Origin: Dokdonella sp041395345
GTDB taxonomy: Bacteria; Pseudomonadota; Gammaproteobacteria; Xanthomonadales; Rhodanobacteraceae
NCBI RefSeq assembly: GCF_041395345.1
Contig: NZ_JAWLAR010000007.1
Coordinates: forward strand, 124,001 to 188,000
Reading direction: 5' to 3'
DNA length: 64,000 nt
The position numbers and the translations under genes are program-made. This document shows, in pieces, positions 34,432-44,716 of this stretch (its first letter is position 1; each line of letters begins with the position of its first letter). Under the pieces are notes generated by a model. The model was not told where the DNA came from. It searched no databases and saw only the letters and a list, made by a program, of their open reading frames with translations.

Positions 34432-35747
34432 TGCTGGCAATCAAGGCAGCCCGGAAACCGCGTCGCAAGGGCAGACATCCGAGCATCGCGCTGGCTGTTG
34501 CCGGTGGCGGCCCGATCGGCGGCATTTTCGAGATTGGCGCCGTTCGCGCCCTCGATGACGCCATCGAGGGTCTCGATCTGAATGCACTGGACACCTATGT
34601 CGGTGTCAGTTCCGGCGCGTTCGTGGCAGCGAGCCTGGCCAATCGGCTGAGCACAGCCGAAATGTGCAGGATCTTCATCACCGGAGACTCCGACCAGTTT
34701 CGCTTTCGACCCGAGGACTTCATCCGCCCGGCCATTTTCGAGTACCTCAGTCGCCTCGCCGGCGTGCCGCGCATGTTGCTGGCCGGACTTGCCGAATTTG
34801 CGAAGCACCCGCTGGAGCTCAATGTATCCGACAGCCTGCTGCGACTCGGCAGCATTCTCCCCACCGGCATCTTCGACAACGAAGCCATTGAACGCTTCCT
34901 GCGCACGGCGTTCACCGCACACGGGCGCAGCAATGACTTCCGTGAGCTTGCGCGCAAGCTCTATATCGTTGCCGTGGAACTCGATACCGGACAAGCCGTC
35001 CGGTTTGGAACAGAAGGCCACGACGACGTACCCATTTCGCGCGCCATCGAAGCCAGCGCGGCCCTGCCCGGCCTCTATCCGCCGGTGAACATCAACGGGA
35101 AATACTACGTGGATGGCGCCCTGCGCTATACGGTCCATGCCTCGGTCGCGCTGGAAGCGGGAGCCGATCTGGTGTTTGCCATCAATCCGCTGGTTCCTAT
35201 CGACACGACCAACGCAAGTGCGATGGGCAAGATTTCTCCGGCAAGCCTGATCGAAGGCGGCTTGCCTTCGGTGCTGTCGCAGATGTTCCGCACCTTGCTG
35301 CAGTCCAGGATGCAGGCGAGCATTCCGAAATATGAAGGCAAGTATGCCGGCTCGGATTTGCTGATCATCGAACCCGGCGACGACGACACCGACATGTTCT
35401 TCACCAATGTCTTCAGTTTCGCCCACCGCAAGCGACTCGCCGAGCATGCCTACCAGTCCACCATCAGCGACCTGCGCAAGCATCGCAATTCACTGGGCCC
35501 GTTGCTCAGGCGCCACGGACTGAGCTTGCGCGATGAGATCCTGGATGAGCCGGGACGCACTTTGCTGAGTGGACTCGAGCGCAAGCCCGCACGGCGATCC
35601 CAGGCCACCTCGCAGCTGCACCGCACGCTGGACGATCTTGATCGCGCCCTGGAACGCGGACGCACCATCGCAAAGTCGCCAAAACGAACCCGCGCGCCGG
35701 CGCGCCCGAAAAGCAGGTCTGCGCGCTCGCCCTCGGCGCACTCCTGA
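34431..35747 (+). CDS. patatin-like phospholipase/lipase
   Basis: A 438-residue serine hydrolase. The oxyanion motif GGGPIGG lies at residues 25-31, the nucleophile Ser60 in GVSSG at 58-62, and the catalytic Asp228 in YVDGALRY, giving the complete patatin dyad. A basic N-terminal stretch (KAARKPRRKGRH) and a long basic C-terminal tail with KSPKRTRAPARPKSRSAR could bind a granule or membrane surface. No signal peptide is seen, so it is probably cytoplasmic. Between a PHA-system gene and a phasin gene, a role in storage-lipid or PHA-granule metabolism is likely but inferred. Confidence 0.9.
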   Translation: MLAIKAARKPRRKGRHPSIALAVAGGGPIGGIFEIGAVRALDDAIEGLDLNALDTYVGVSSGAFVAASLANRLSTAEMCRIFITGDSDQFRFRPEDFIRPAIFEYLSRLAGVPRMLLAGLAEFAKHPLELNVSDSLLRLGSILPTGIFDNEAIERFLRTAFTAHGRSNDFRELARKLYIVAVELDTGQAVRFGTEGHDDVPISRAIEASAALPGLYPPVNINGKYYVDGALRYTVHASVALEAGADLVFAINPLVPIDTTNASAMGKISPASLIEGGLPSVLSQMFRTLLQSRMQASIPKYEGKYAGSDLLIIEPGDDDTDMFFTNVFSFAHRKRLAEHAYQSTISDLRKHRNSLGPLLRRHGLSLRDEILDEPGRTLLSGLERKPARRSQATSQLHRTLDDLDRALERGRTIAKSPKRTRAPARPKSRSARSPSAHS

Positions 35748-35841
35748 CCTGCCTGCGGGGCATCGACTACTTGCTCTATTGATCTCTACTATTATTCCCG
35801 CCAATCGGGGCAGCTGCCCTTGACCCTTCGAAGGAAATGAC

Positions 35842-36504
35842 ATGACCAAGCCCAAGCTGAAATCCAAAGCCGCGCCAGCGACCAGCAAGCCCACGGCTCG
35901 CGCAGGCGGCAAGTCGATCGTTGAATCCGCACAACACATCTGGCTCGCCGGCCTCGGCGCATTCGCCAAGGCTCAGGACGAGGGTACCCGCCTGTTCGAG
36001 GCACTGGTGCGCGAGGGAGTCTCCCTCGAGCAAAAGACCCGCAAGCTCACCGCAGGCAAGGCCGATGAGGCGCGCGGTGCCGTCGAGGCTGCTGTTGGCC
36101 AGGTCAAGGAACGCAGCCAGGAAACCTGGGACAAGCTTGAGAAAGTGTTCGAGAGCCGCGTATCCCGCGCCCTGAACCGCCTTGGCGTTCCCGGCAGCAC
36201 CGAGCTCAACAAGCTGACCAAGCGCGTCGAGGAACTCGGCCGCGAGGTAAGCAAGCTCAATAGCAAGTCCGGAGCCAAGTCCGCCGACCGCAGCGCTGCG
36301 GCAAGAAGTGGCGCCACCCGATCCATTTCCCGGGTCAAGGACGAACTGGCCGATGTAGCGCGTGAGCTCGAGTCCGCCCAGCTCAAGCAGGCAGGCGCGA
36401 AGCGCAGCGCCAGCAGCGCAAAAAAGGCAGCAGCAAAGAAGCCGGCGGCAAGGAAAAAGCCGGCGGCAAAGAAAGCCGCGGCCAGGAAGAAAAGCGCGAA
36501 GTAG
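35842..36504 (+). CDS. phasin (PhaF/PhaI family) with lysine-alanine tail
   Basis: A 220-residue protein of the poly(hydroxyalkanoate) granule-associated phasin family. The phasin domain (about residues 22-115) includes SAQHIWLAGLGAFAKAQDEG, LFEALVREGVSLEQ and VFESRVSRALNRLGVPG. A linker with a heptad pattern (ELNKLTKRVEELGREVSKLN) follows. The last 50 residues are an AAKKPAARKK-type histone-H1-like tail. In Pseudomonas PhaF that kind of tail binds DNA and helps share granules between daughter cells. A strong terminator follows the gene. Confidence 0.9.
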   Translation: MTKPKLKSKAAPATSKPTARAGGKSIVESAQHIWLAGLGAFAKAQDEGTRLFEALVREGVSLEQKTRKLTAGKADEARGAVEAAVGQVKERSQETWDKLEKVFESRVSRALNRLGVPGSTELNKLTKRVEELGREVSKLNSKSGAKSADRSAAARSGATRSISRVKDELADVARELESAQLKQAGAKRSASSAKKAAAKKPAARKKPAAKKAAARKKSAK

Positions 36505-36536
36505 CCAGCCCTGAAGGCCCGCCCTGTTTAAAAAAG

Positions 36537-36571
36537 AGCCCCTCTCCGCTGGCGGAGAGGGGCTTTCTTTT
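36537..36571 (+). terminator. Rho-independent terminator of the phasin gene
   Basis: A perfect 13-bp stem (36537-36549 with 36552-36564) and two-base loop, preceded by six A and followed by TTCTTTTT. The flanking A and T runs mean it could work in both directions between the convergent phasin and reductase genes. Confidence 0.93.
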
Positions 36572-36648
36572 TGGCTATTGGCAACACCGAAACTGAAACA
36601 AGCCCAATAAACAGCGAGCGTGTCCGGTTCACAGGCCGGGAGTTCCCG

Positions 36649-38634
36649 CTACCAGTGAACGCCGCGCATCAGGGCTGCAAACGCAACCTGCTCCGAGGAC
36701 GGCCCTTGCTGCTTCTCCTCACGTACACCCTTGATGCCCTTGGCCGCCGAGGAATCAGGGAACAGGCGGAACGCCGTGTTCATGACGATTTCGTAGGCTC
36801 GGGGCGATACCGAGTAGAACAGCTGGGCGAAGATTCCGGTGCGCGTCGCGACCCGGACCGGACGCTCGATGATCGCACCCACAACCAGATCCGCGGCCTC
36901 TTCCGGGCTCAGGGTCGGCACGGAATCGTACATCTTCGTCGGCGCGATCATGGGCGTCTTGACCAGCGGCATGTTGATTGTCGTGAAGTTGATTCCAAGA
37001 TCGGAAAACTCCGCCTGGGCGCAGCGTGAGAATGCGTCGAGGGCCGCCTTGGACGAAACATAGGCCGAAAACCGGGGTGCGTTGGTCAGCACGCCAATCG
37101 AGGAAATGTTGATGATATGGCCGCGACGACGCTCGGTCATCTTCGGCAGGAAACCCAGGATCAGACGCAGCGAACCAAAATAGTTCAATTGCATCGTTCG
37201 CTCGAAATCGTGGAAGCGGTCGTAGCTCGACGCGATCGCGCGGCGAATGGAGCGTCCTGCATTGTTGATGAGGATGTCGACGCCACCGTGATCCGCCGTG
37301 ACCTGCTTGACGAAGGCGTCGCAGGAGGCCAGATCGGCCAGATCGACCACGTAGCTGTGGCAGGATCCTCCGGCTGCTTCGATTTCGACTTTCGCCGCAG
37401 CGAGCTCTTCTTCTCCGCGCGCACAGATGACCACTTTGGCCCCCGCGGCAGCCACTTTCAGGGCAACGGCCTTGCCAATGCCGGAGGAGCCCCCGGTGAC
37501 GACAACCACCTTGCGCTTAACCTTGCCAGACAGGGAATGGTCGATGAAAAGCGCTGGATCCAGATGACGTTCCCAGTAGTCCCACAAGCGCCAGGCATAG
37601 GTCTGCAGCTTGGGCAGCTTGATCTTCGAACCCTGCAGCGCGCGCTCGGTTTCCCGTGAATCGAAACGTCGGGTAGTTGATGAAGCGCATCACTTCGGCG
37701 GGAATGCCGAAATCATGCAGAACGAGTTGAGCATGCGCTGTACCGGTGGCAGGTTGCCCAGGGCGTGGCGCACGGCAGCGGGCACAAACGCGAACATGCG
37801 CGCATCGAGCCGCATCGTCATCTTTGGCGCATGGCCGGCGTGAGCAAAGATATTGAGAACCTCGCCAATCCTGCGCGGAGCAGGGTCGGTCAGGTGGAAG
37901 CACTGGCCATCCAGCTTGGGGACATGAGCGATGTGGTCCAGCACGCCGCGACCCAGTCAACCGGGACCAGGTTGAGGCGACCGCCTCCAGGCCGACTGTC
38001 GGCATCCACGAGGTAACACTTCGCGCATCTTCTTTATCAAAGTGGTGGTCAGTGGTGGGACCGTCGATCTTGACCATTTCTCCGGTCCGGGAGTTGCCGA
38101 TCACGATGCCCGGACGATAGATGCGGAACGGCCGCTTGCACTCCGCCCTGACCAGACCTTCCGAATCGTGCTTGGTCTTGAAATAGGATTGTCCAGGCCT
38201 TCCGCTTCGTCAAACATGTCCTCGCGGAAGACGCCCGGATACAGAGTCCGGCGGCCGCGCAATCGAACTGGTGTGGGTGGGGAAACAACCGGCCTTCAGG
38301 CTTTCGGCAAGCTGCAATGCGTGACGGTGCCTTCGATATTGGCCTTGACTCAGCCGCTTCGTCGGCAGAAAGGTCATACAGCGCGGCAAGATGGAAGAAA
38401 TGCGTGATCTTGCCGTCATGTTCTTCAGCGCGGTCGGGGTTACCCCCAGACGGGTCCTGGCGAGATCTCCGGTGACCGCAATCATGCGTTCCTTGTCGGC
38501 GCCGAGGCGGTCACGCAGTTCGAACTTCGGAATCGACTCCTTGCGCATGAGACAGTAGATCTTGCCTTTGCGCAGCAGCAGCTGAGCAGATGGCGGCCGA
38601 TGAATCCGGTCGCGCCCGTCACGAAATATGTCAT
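36649..38634 (-). pseudogene. alcohol-forming fatty acyl-CoA reductase (Marinobacter type), frameshifted in the N-terminal half
   Basis: The 1,986-base span fits a protein of about 661 residues. The C-terminal 312 residues (36649-37587) are an intact short-chain dehydrogenase with VVVVTGGSSGIGKAVAL, NISSIGVLTNAPRFSAYVSS and the ending VAFAALMRGVHW. Upstream, starting at the ATG at 38634, a Male-sterility/NAD-binding-4 domain can be read by changing frames: MTYFVTGATGFIGRHL, ESIPKFELRDRLGADKERM, ALQLAESLKAG, PFRIYRPGIVIGNSRTGEM, LDGQCFHLTDPAPRRIGEV, RFINYPT. This two-domain arrangement matches the Marinobacter enzymes that reduce fatty acyl-CoA to fatty alcohol for wax esters. At least five one-base indels occur, the lowest near 37,665 (one extra A). 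I believe the gene itself is intact. Confidence 0.85.
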
Positions 38635-38825
38635 ATCCCCACTTTACAATCCAATTTCAGGATGCCCAGACAAATCCATCAGGAGCGAGTGGCCATGATC
38701 ACCGGCGGCATACAGCATAGTCGCCTGTCGACAAGCTCTCCAGCCGAACGATTGAATCGCGTTGACCACTCCTCCGTGCATGATAGAGTTCCGGCGCAGG
38801 GGCGCGTCCAATCAGGCCAATTCAC

Positions 38826-39087
38826 ATGTCCAAGCTTCAGACCAGCTTTGAAAACGCCGCGGAAGACATCAAGAAGCTGCCAGACCGCCCAGACAACGAC
38901 ACCTTGTTGAAGCTGTATGCCCTCTACAAGCAGGGGGCTGATGGCGATGTCTCGGGGCTACCGAAACCCGGATTCTTCGATTTCGTCGGTACGGCCAAGT
39001 ACGAGGCCTGGGCCAAGCTCAAGGGCACCGATCAGGACGAAGCCAAGCAGAAGTATGCCTGATCTGGTCGCAAAGCTGCGCGCCTGA
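38826..39087 (+). pseudogene. acyl-CoA-binding protein, frameshifted at the end
   Basis: The first 77 codons read cleanly as an acyl-CoA-binding protein: LQTSFENAAEDIKKLPDRPD, NDTLLKLYALYKQGADGDVS and PGFFDFVGTAKYEAWAKLKG. The frame then ends at a TGA at 39060-39062. Removing one T there gives the expected tail DLVAKLRA and a TGA at 39085-39087, a total of 86-87 residues, the usual length. These small cytoplasmic proteins carry long-chain acyl-CoA. Its place beside a fatty acyl-CoA reductase and phasin genes supports storage-lipid metabolism. Confidence 0.88.
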
Positions 39088-39117
39088 CCATCGCGACAAA
39101 CCGCACGGGACACCCGG

Positions 39118-39709
39118 ATGGCGCGTCAAACTCGCGAGCTCATTCTCGAAACCGCCCTGGCCATGTTCAATACGCAGGGGTGAGCCCCAATGCGACGACC
39201 AATCACATCGCGGACGAGCTGGGCATCAGTCCGGCAACCTCTACTACCACTACCGCAACAAGGACGACATCATAGGTCACCTGTTCGCGCGCTACGAGCA
39301 GCGCATCGACGAAGCGCTTGTGGTGCCCCGACGATCGGCTGCCCACGCTTGAAGACGTCCGGTTGCAGCTGCACCAGATCTTCGAATGCATGGGATTTTC
39401 GTTTTGTCTATCGCGATCTCGTCGACATTCTCTCCCGCAACCGCAAGCTGCGCATGCATTTCTCGCGTATCCTCAAACGCGTCCGAAAATGCCGCCGCGG
39501 GCGTAATGCGAGGACTGGCTGCTGCAGGGATATTTCGCGCAAGTGCCGACGAAATACGCGCCACCGCCGAAAACATCGTGCTGGTCGCAACGTTCTGGCT
39601 CAACTTCGACGCCGTTCGCCACGGCAAGAGCGAATCAGGCCAGCCCGATGTCGGCCGCGGCATCCATCAGGTCATGATGCTGATCGCACCGTTCCTGGTG
39701 CTGACCTGA
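39118..39709 (+). pseudogene. TetR/AcrR family regulator, frameshifted
   Basis: Reading from the ATG at 39118 gives RELILETALAMFNTQG, then a stop caused by a missing G. Restoring frames yields VSPNATTNHIADELGIS, LYYHYRNKDDIIGHLFARYE, RLPTLEDVRLQLHQIFECMG, RFVYRDLVDILSRNRKLRM and IRATAENIVLVATFWLNFDA. The TGA is at 39707-39709. This is a TetR helix-turn-helix domain followed by a ligand-binding domain of about 150 residues. At least four indels are needed (for example near 39,180, 39,232, 39,327 and 39,391). It probably regulates neighbouring lipid genes, an inference from position. Confidence 0.82.
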
Positions 39710-39781
39710 GCGTCTGCATCTGAATACCCTCGCACCGCCTACTTGCGTTAGCCGAATTCCAGGGCAGCAAGCCACACGCAA

Positions 39782-39808
39782 AAAACGGTCGCACAAGGCG
39801 ACCGTTTT
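39782..39808. terminator. bidirectional Rho-independent terminator
   Basis: An 11-bp perfect stem (39782-39792 with 39798-39808) has T runs on both strands: TTTT on the plus side within the stem and TTTTTT on the minus side. It lies between the convergent TetR and second phasin genes. Confidence 0.85.
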
Positions 39809-39877
39809 CAATGGCACGCTGGAGAGTCGTACTTATTTGCCGCGCGCAGCTGCCTGACAGGCGATCGACGCGCGTGA

Positions 39878-40223
39878 TCAGTGTGCGTCGTCAGCCTTGA
39901 GGGAATGCCGGCGTACGACAGCACACGACCCAGCCCCTTCGAATGTCGCTTCAGCGCTCTTGCGGGTTTCCAGCAGACGCGCCTTGACCGGCTTCACGCG
40001 GCTCTCGATCTTCTTGCGCAGATCGGTCGAACCTTGCGTGCGAACTTTCGCTGCGGACCTGGAAGGCCTTGCCTTCGCCGATCATGTTTTCAGCCAGCTC
40101 GGCGCCCATCTTCTGGGCGACGGAGACCGTACCCAGGCCGGCAAGCCAAAGCTTCTCAGCCTTGTCCGCATTCGTTGCAACCTTGGCCTTTGCAGGCTTT
40201 CTGACCTTGATTTGCTTGCTCAC
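39878..40223 (-). pseudogene. second phasin family protein, frameshifted
   Basis: The first 55 or so residues are clean: QIKVRKPAKAKVATNADKAE, LWLAGLGTVSVAQKMGAELA and NMIGEGKAFQVRSE. After about 40,055 the frame changes, and another frame supplies TDLRKKIESRVKPVKARLLE, TRKSAEATFEGA and a C terminus LKADDAH ending at 39878. The rebuilt protein is about 115 residues, shorter than the first phasin and without its lysine-alanine tail. Phasins coat storage granules. It shares a terminator with the TetR gene. Confidence 0.8.
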
Positions 40224-40363
40224 AATGCCTCCTCATGGGGTTGGAATTCGCCAGAGTCCGCGATGACTCCATCATCCTCCGTTTGCAGTCGAGCATTCAC
40301 ACCACACAAGGATCAGCAACGGCGGCATTCAGGGACGGGATTCGCCAGTGCCGCCGAACGCGC

Positions 40364-41146
40364 CTACCAGTTGGCGCGGAACGATTCGCCTTCGTGCTTT
40401 CGGTCCCAGGCGCGCAGCTGGTCGCGAATGTGCGCGATTCCCTGGCGTCCGAGCGCACCGTGTTTTTCATCCTGCAGGTTGGCGTCCAGCAACTCGGCCA
40501 GACGCTGTGCCGTCGGCAACATATGTCCTGCATCAAGGGCTGGCAACGGGCTCCGGCAAGGCCATGAACAATGTGAGTCCCGGCGTATCCAGCGTCTCGA
40601 TGCGGGCCATGTCGAAATTTCCGGGCTTGAGCATGTTGGCCACGCGGAAGACGGGTCCGGCTTCGTTGCGGCCAGTCACCATCCGGTGAAAGATGCCGCG
40701 ATCACCGAACTCAGGCCGCCTTCTCGGCCGCCCGCGACGAGGTCGCTACCGGAAATCGTGGTTCCATCGCGGCGCTCACAGCAACGTGACAATGTGCTCG
40801 ATGGGGCCACTGGGTCGAGCCCCGACGGGTGGCTTGGCAGATCGCCGGGATCGGGCATTCTTGCGTGGCACTGACGAAGCGTCGTCCACTCGGGCCGGGT
40901 TTGATCCGAGCAGGTCGAACTGCTCGCCCGCCAGGCGTCGGCGTATTCAGCTGATTCATCGAACTCGCTGCGCTGCGCTCCAGGGTCGGCTCGACTCATG
41001 GCCCTTCGTGCCGCGGAACAGCGTTCGCTTGCCCTGGCCCGGCTTTCTGGGCCGACCGAAGAAATAGATCCCGGCGCAAGCACGATCAAACCGATCACGA
41101 AAATGATCACCCGCATCTCGGTGGCGCTCAATGCTTGCTGCTCCAT
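40364..41146 (-). pseudogene. zipA: cell division protein ZipA, frameshifted
   Basis: The ATG at 41146 begins EQQALSATEMRVIIFVIGLI, the N-terminal membrane helix that anchors ZipA, followed by GIYFFGRPRKPGQGKRTLF in another frame. Pieces in three frames then give an acidic linker, REDGTTISGSDLV, VFRVANMLKPGNFDMARIET, LTLFMALPEP, and MLPTAQRLAELLDANLQDEK closing with LRAWDRKHEGESFRANW at 40364. This is the ZipA C-terminal FtsZ-binding domain. ZipA tethers FtsZ to the membrane. The span of about 260 residues and the position next to smc support the call. Several indels are present. Confidence 0.85.
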
Positions 41147-44100
41147 GTCGACTCCAGAAACCGATATTGCTGATATCCCCGGCTGCCGGATGGGTGTGCT
41201 GTTGCCGGCGTGCAAGCTGCCCTGCCAGTTTGGCCGCCTCGGCGAGATCCACGAGAACCAGACGCGAAACGCCCGGCTCGCGCATGGTCACGCCGCAGGC
41301 TGTTTCGCCGCTTCCATCGTCGACTTGTTGTGGGTAACAAAAATGAACTGCCCGTTCTCTCGCTCATTTCGGTCACCAGCGCCGAGAAGCGCCCCACGTT
41401 GGCTTCGTCCAGCGGCGCATCGTAGCCTCGTCGAAGGCAGAATGGAGCCGGGTTCAGACGAAAGATCGAGAACACCAGGGCGACAGCCGTCATCAACCTT
41501 TTCGCCACCCGAGAGCAGCGATATCGAGGTGACCCGCTTGCCAGGCGGCCGCGCCGTGATCGACCGCGCCGGTGGACAGCAGATCTTCTCCGGTCAGTTC
41601 CAGATAGGCCTGACCTCCACCGAACGAGCGCGGAAAGAGCTCCTGTCGCCTGCATTGACGCGGTCAAACGTGTCCTTGAATCGCTGGCGCGTTTCGCGAT
41701 CGATTTTGCGGATGGCACCCTCGAGGGTTTCCAGCGCCGTGCTCAGATCAGTCAACTGCGCATCGAGATAGACCTTGCGCTGGGAGTTGCTCTTCATATT
41801 CCTGAATTGCGGCCAGTTGACAGGCTCCAGACGCCGGATCTTCTGCTCAAGACCTTCCAGTTCGCTCTTCCAGCGTTCGGCTTCGATGTCTTCCGGCAAC
41901 TCCGAGATCAACCGGTCAACCACCGAAGCCGGCCTCATTTCGATCGCCTCGGCCCCAGCGCTTCGGCATGCAGGCGTCGCTCCTGCGCGTTCAGGCGAAG
42001 ATTCGCCAGCGCCTCGCGGCGTTCGGTCAGCGCTTCCGCGATCACGTTGCGTTCGACTTCGTACCTGCGCATTTCGTCGCGCTCCTCGAGCGCCTTGCGC
42101 GCTGCACGAGCTGCTTGTCGACGAGCAATCTCTGATTCAGGCAGGATTGCCGCTCCAGCTCAGCGCGATCAGCGGATCGTCGCTGGAGGAGAAGCTGTTC
42201 CGCAATCGCCTGACGCGACTCCAGCTGGGCCAACTGCGACTGCATGCGCTGCGGCGATTGCTCGAGTGATGTCGGTGCGGATCGTTTCGACTCGATCGAC
42301 AGTGCGGCCTGGTGCGCAGCATCGCGCTTCGCGCGCATTCATGCGTGCCTCTTCGCGCGACTCCAGCAACTGTCGACGTCCACGTCCAGTTGCTGGCGCT
42401 GCTGCAGTTCTCCCATGCGCTCGACAGCCTTGTCGAAGGCGGCCGCGTGCCTCGCGTATCTGGCCGTGCTCCGTATCCAGGCGGGTGATCAATTCTTCAA
42501 GCTCGCCGTCGATCCGGACCAGGCGCTCGCGAGCGCTGTCAGCTCACGTCCTCGATGGCTTTGCAGCTGACCGAATTCTCGGCCAGTCGACGGTGGGCGT
42601 GCGCCTCTGCGCTGTGCTTCGTCGCGCGCGCCTCCGCTCGATCCGGGCAAGCCGCGACTGCTCAAGCCGGGCCGCATGCTCTTCGATGGCGGCTTCGAGC
42701 TCCTCGATACGCTTGCCGAGATGGGTGATCTCACGTTCGCGGGCGAGCACCGACCTGGGGAACCCTGGGCGCGTGCGATGCGCGCAAACCACCCATCCAG
42801 TCGCCCTGCGCCGTGATGACCGAATGGCCGACCGGCAAATCGCGAAGCCGCGCGCAGTCGTCCATCGAATCCGCCGTGCGGATCCTCGCCAGCATGTCCT
42901 GGATGGGCTTCGGTCCGCGAACATGCGCCGCCAGTGTTCCGTCGGCAGAACCGGAGAGTCCGGAGGTAGCCGCAGCCAGCAAGGTCGGGTCTGCCTCGGC
43001 CAGCCCTGCAAGTTCCTGCACGAGACTTCCGGGCAGATCGACCAGCACGGCATCGAGCCAGCCCTGGAGCACGGTCTCGACCGCAGCCTCCCAGCCATTG
43101 TCCACCTCGAAGCACTTCACCGAGACGGCGCGAGCCAGACAGGCCCCACACGCTCAAGCCACGCGTGGGCGGAATCATCGCCTTCGCCCAGCGCGGCATG
43201 CTGAAGCGCTTCAAGCGAGGCCAGCCTGCCGCGTGATTTTCAAGTTCTCCGCGACTCGTGCTCAGCAAGGTCTGCAAGCCTTGCTCGCTTTCGGCTGTTG
43301 TTCGTGGGAGAGCCGACATCATCGATGTCGCAGCCAGGGCCTCGACCTGCTCGCGCAAGGTCTCCTGCTCCAGATCAGGCGTTTCCAGTGCACTGGCTAG
43401 CTCGGTCAGGTCCACGGCCTGTTTTCGGCCAGCAGCGCTTCGCGTCGGCGATCGGCTTCGGCGCACTGGCGATCAAAGATAGTCGAGACGAGGTTCTCTC
43501 AACCTCGGCCACCACAGCCCGCTTCGGAGCTGGACCTGGCGTAGGCATCCCGCTTCTCCTGCCATTCGGCCAGACTGGCCTCGGCGACGCTCAGTACTTC
43601 AGCCGCCTTTTCGACCGCTTCGTGGGCTTCGCGCTGGGGCGCCGAGTCACTCAGGATCAATCGCAGCGACTCGACCTGGCTGGTGTCCGGCGATGTGCTC
43701 GGCCAGTTCGGCGTGCGTTTGCACACGTTCGGTTTCTTCGCGCGCACTGCAGTTGCTTTCGAAGCAAGCACTCTACTGTGCTGTATCTGCTGCTCGACAC
43801 GGGCAATTTCTGCGCCGACCTTGTAAACATCGCCCTGCACCGCATTGAGATACTCGGTGGCTGCGTGATGGGCTTCGCGACCCGTCTCGATTTGCGCCTC
43901 GCGCTGACGCTGCTCGGCCAGTTTTCTGCTCATTGGCCAACTCGGCCTGGCGCAGGCTGCCGGACTGGGAATCCAGCTCTGTCCTGGCCTCGCGCAGATT
44001 GACCGCCTTCAGCTCTGGCTGCGCTTGTGCTCGGCCTGGAATGCCTGCCAGCGTTCGGCCGCGCGCCTGACGTTTCGAGTGCTCAGCTGCTTTGTCGACT

Positions 44101-44687
44101 TCGTCTACGTCGGTGACGCGATCGAGATTTTCGCCGTAATCGCCGCTTGATTCGGCTCTCGGTTTCCTTGCGCCGCTCCTTGGCCACCGAGATGCCGGCC
44201 GCTTCCTCCAGGTGTACGCGCAGCTGTTCCGGATCGGACTCGACGATCTGGCCCCAGTCATGCCTGTTCAATGATGGAGTAGCTGCGTGGCCCCAGGCCG
44301 GTCCCCGAACAAATCGGTAATATCGCGCCGTCGGCAGCGCATTGTGGTCAGGAAATACTGCGATTGTCCGTCGCGACTGACCAGGCGCTTGACCGATATT
44401 TCGTTGTACTGTATACTCACCGGTCACCGTGCCATCCGAATTGTCGAAGACAGGTTCGACAACCGCCTGACGGCAGGCTTGCGCGCCCAGACCGGAAGGT
44501 CGTCGATGGTGGTCACACCGCGCAACCGACTGGCCGCGCTCTGCCCATGACCCAGCGAATTGCGTCGATGATATTGGACTTGCCGCAACCGTTCGGGCCA
44601 ACCACGGCCGACATGTTGGTTGGGCAGGTGCAAAGTGGTCGGATCGACCAATGACTTGAATCGGCCAGTTTTATCGTGGTCGTGCAT
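41147..44687 (-). pseudogene. smc: chromosome partition protein Smc, frameshifted throughout
   Basis: The span of about 3,540 bases matches an SMC of about 1,170 residues. From the ATG at 44687 one reads TTIKLAG, FKSLVDPTTLHLP, the Walker A region VVGPNGCGKSNIIDAIRWVMG in pieces, and IVESDPEQLRVHLEEAAGIS. Long coiled-coil fragments and a hinge region (about 42,700-43,100, with LLAAATSGLSGSADGTLA) follow. The C-terminal ATPase half has TAVALVFSIFRLNPAPF, DAPLDEANVGRFSALVTEMS and GVTMREPGVSRLVLVDL-like sequence. The exact stop is lost near 41,150-41,200. SMC with ScpA/ScpB condenses chromosomes. Frame changes occur about every 100-250 bases. Confidence 0.9.
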
Positions 44688-44716
44688 GGAAGCGGATTTT
44701 CGTCCCTGATGATGGG

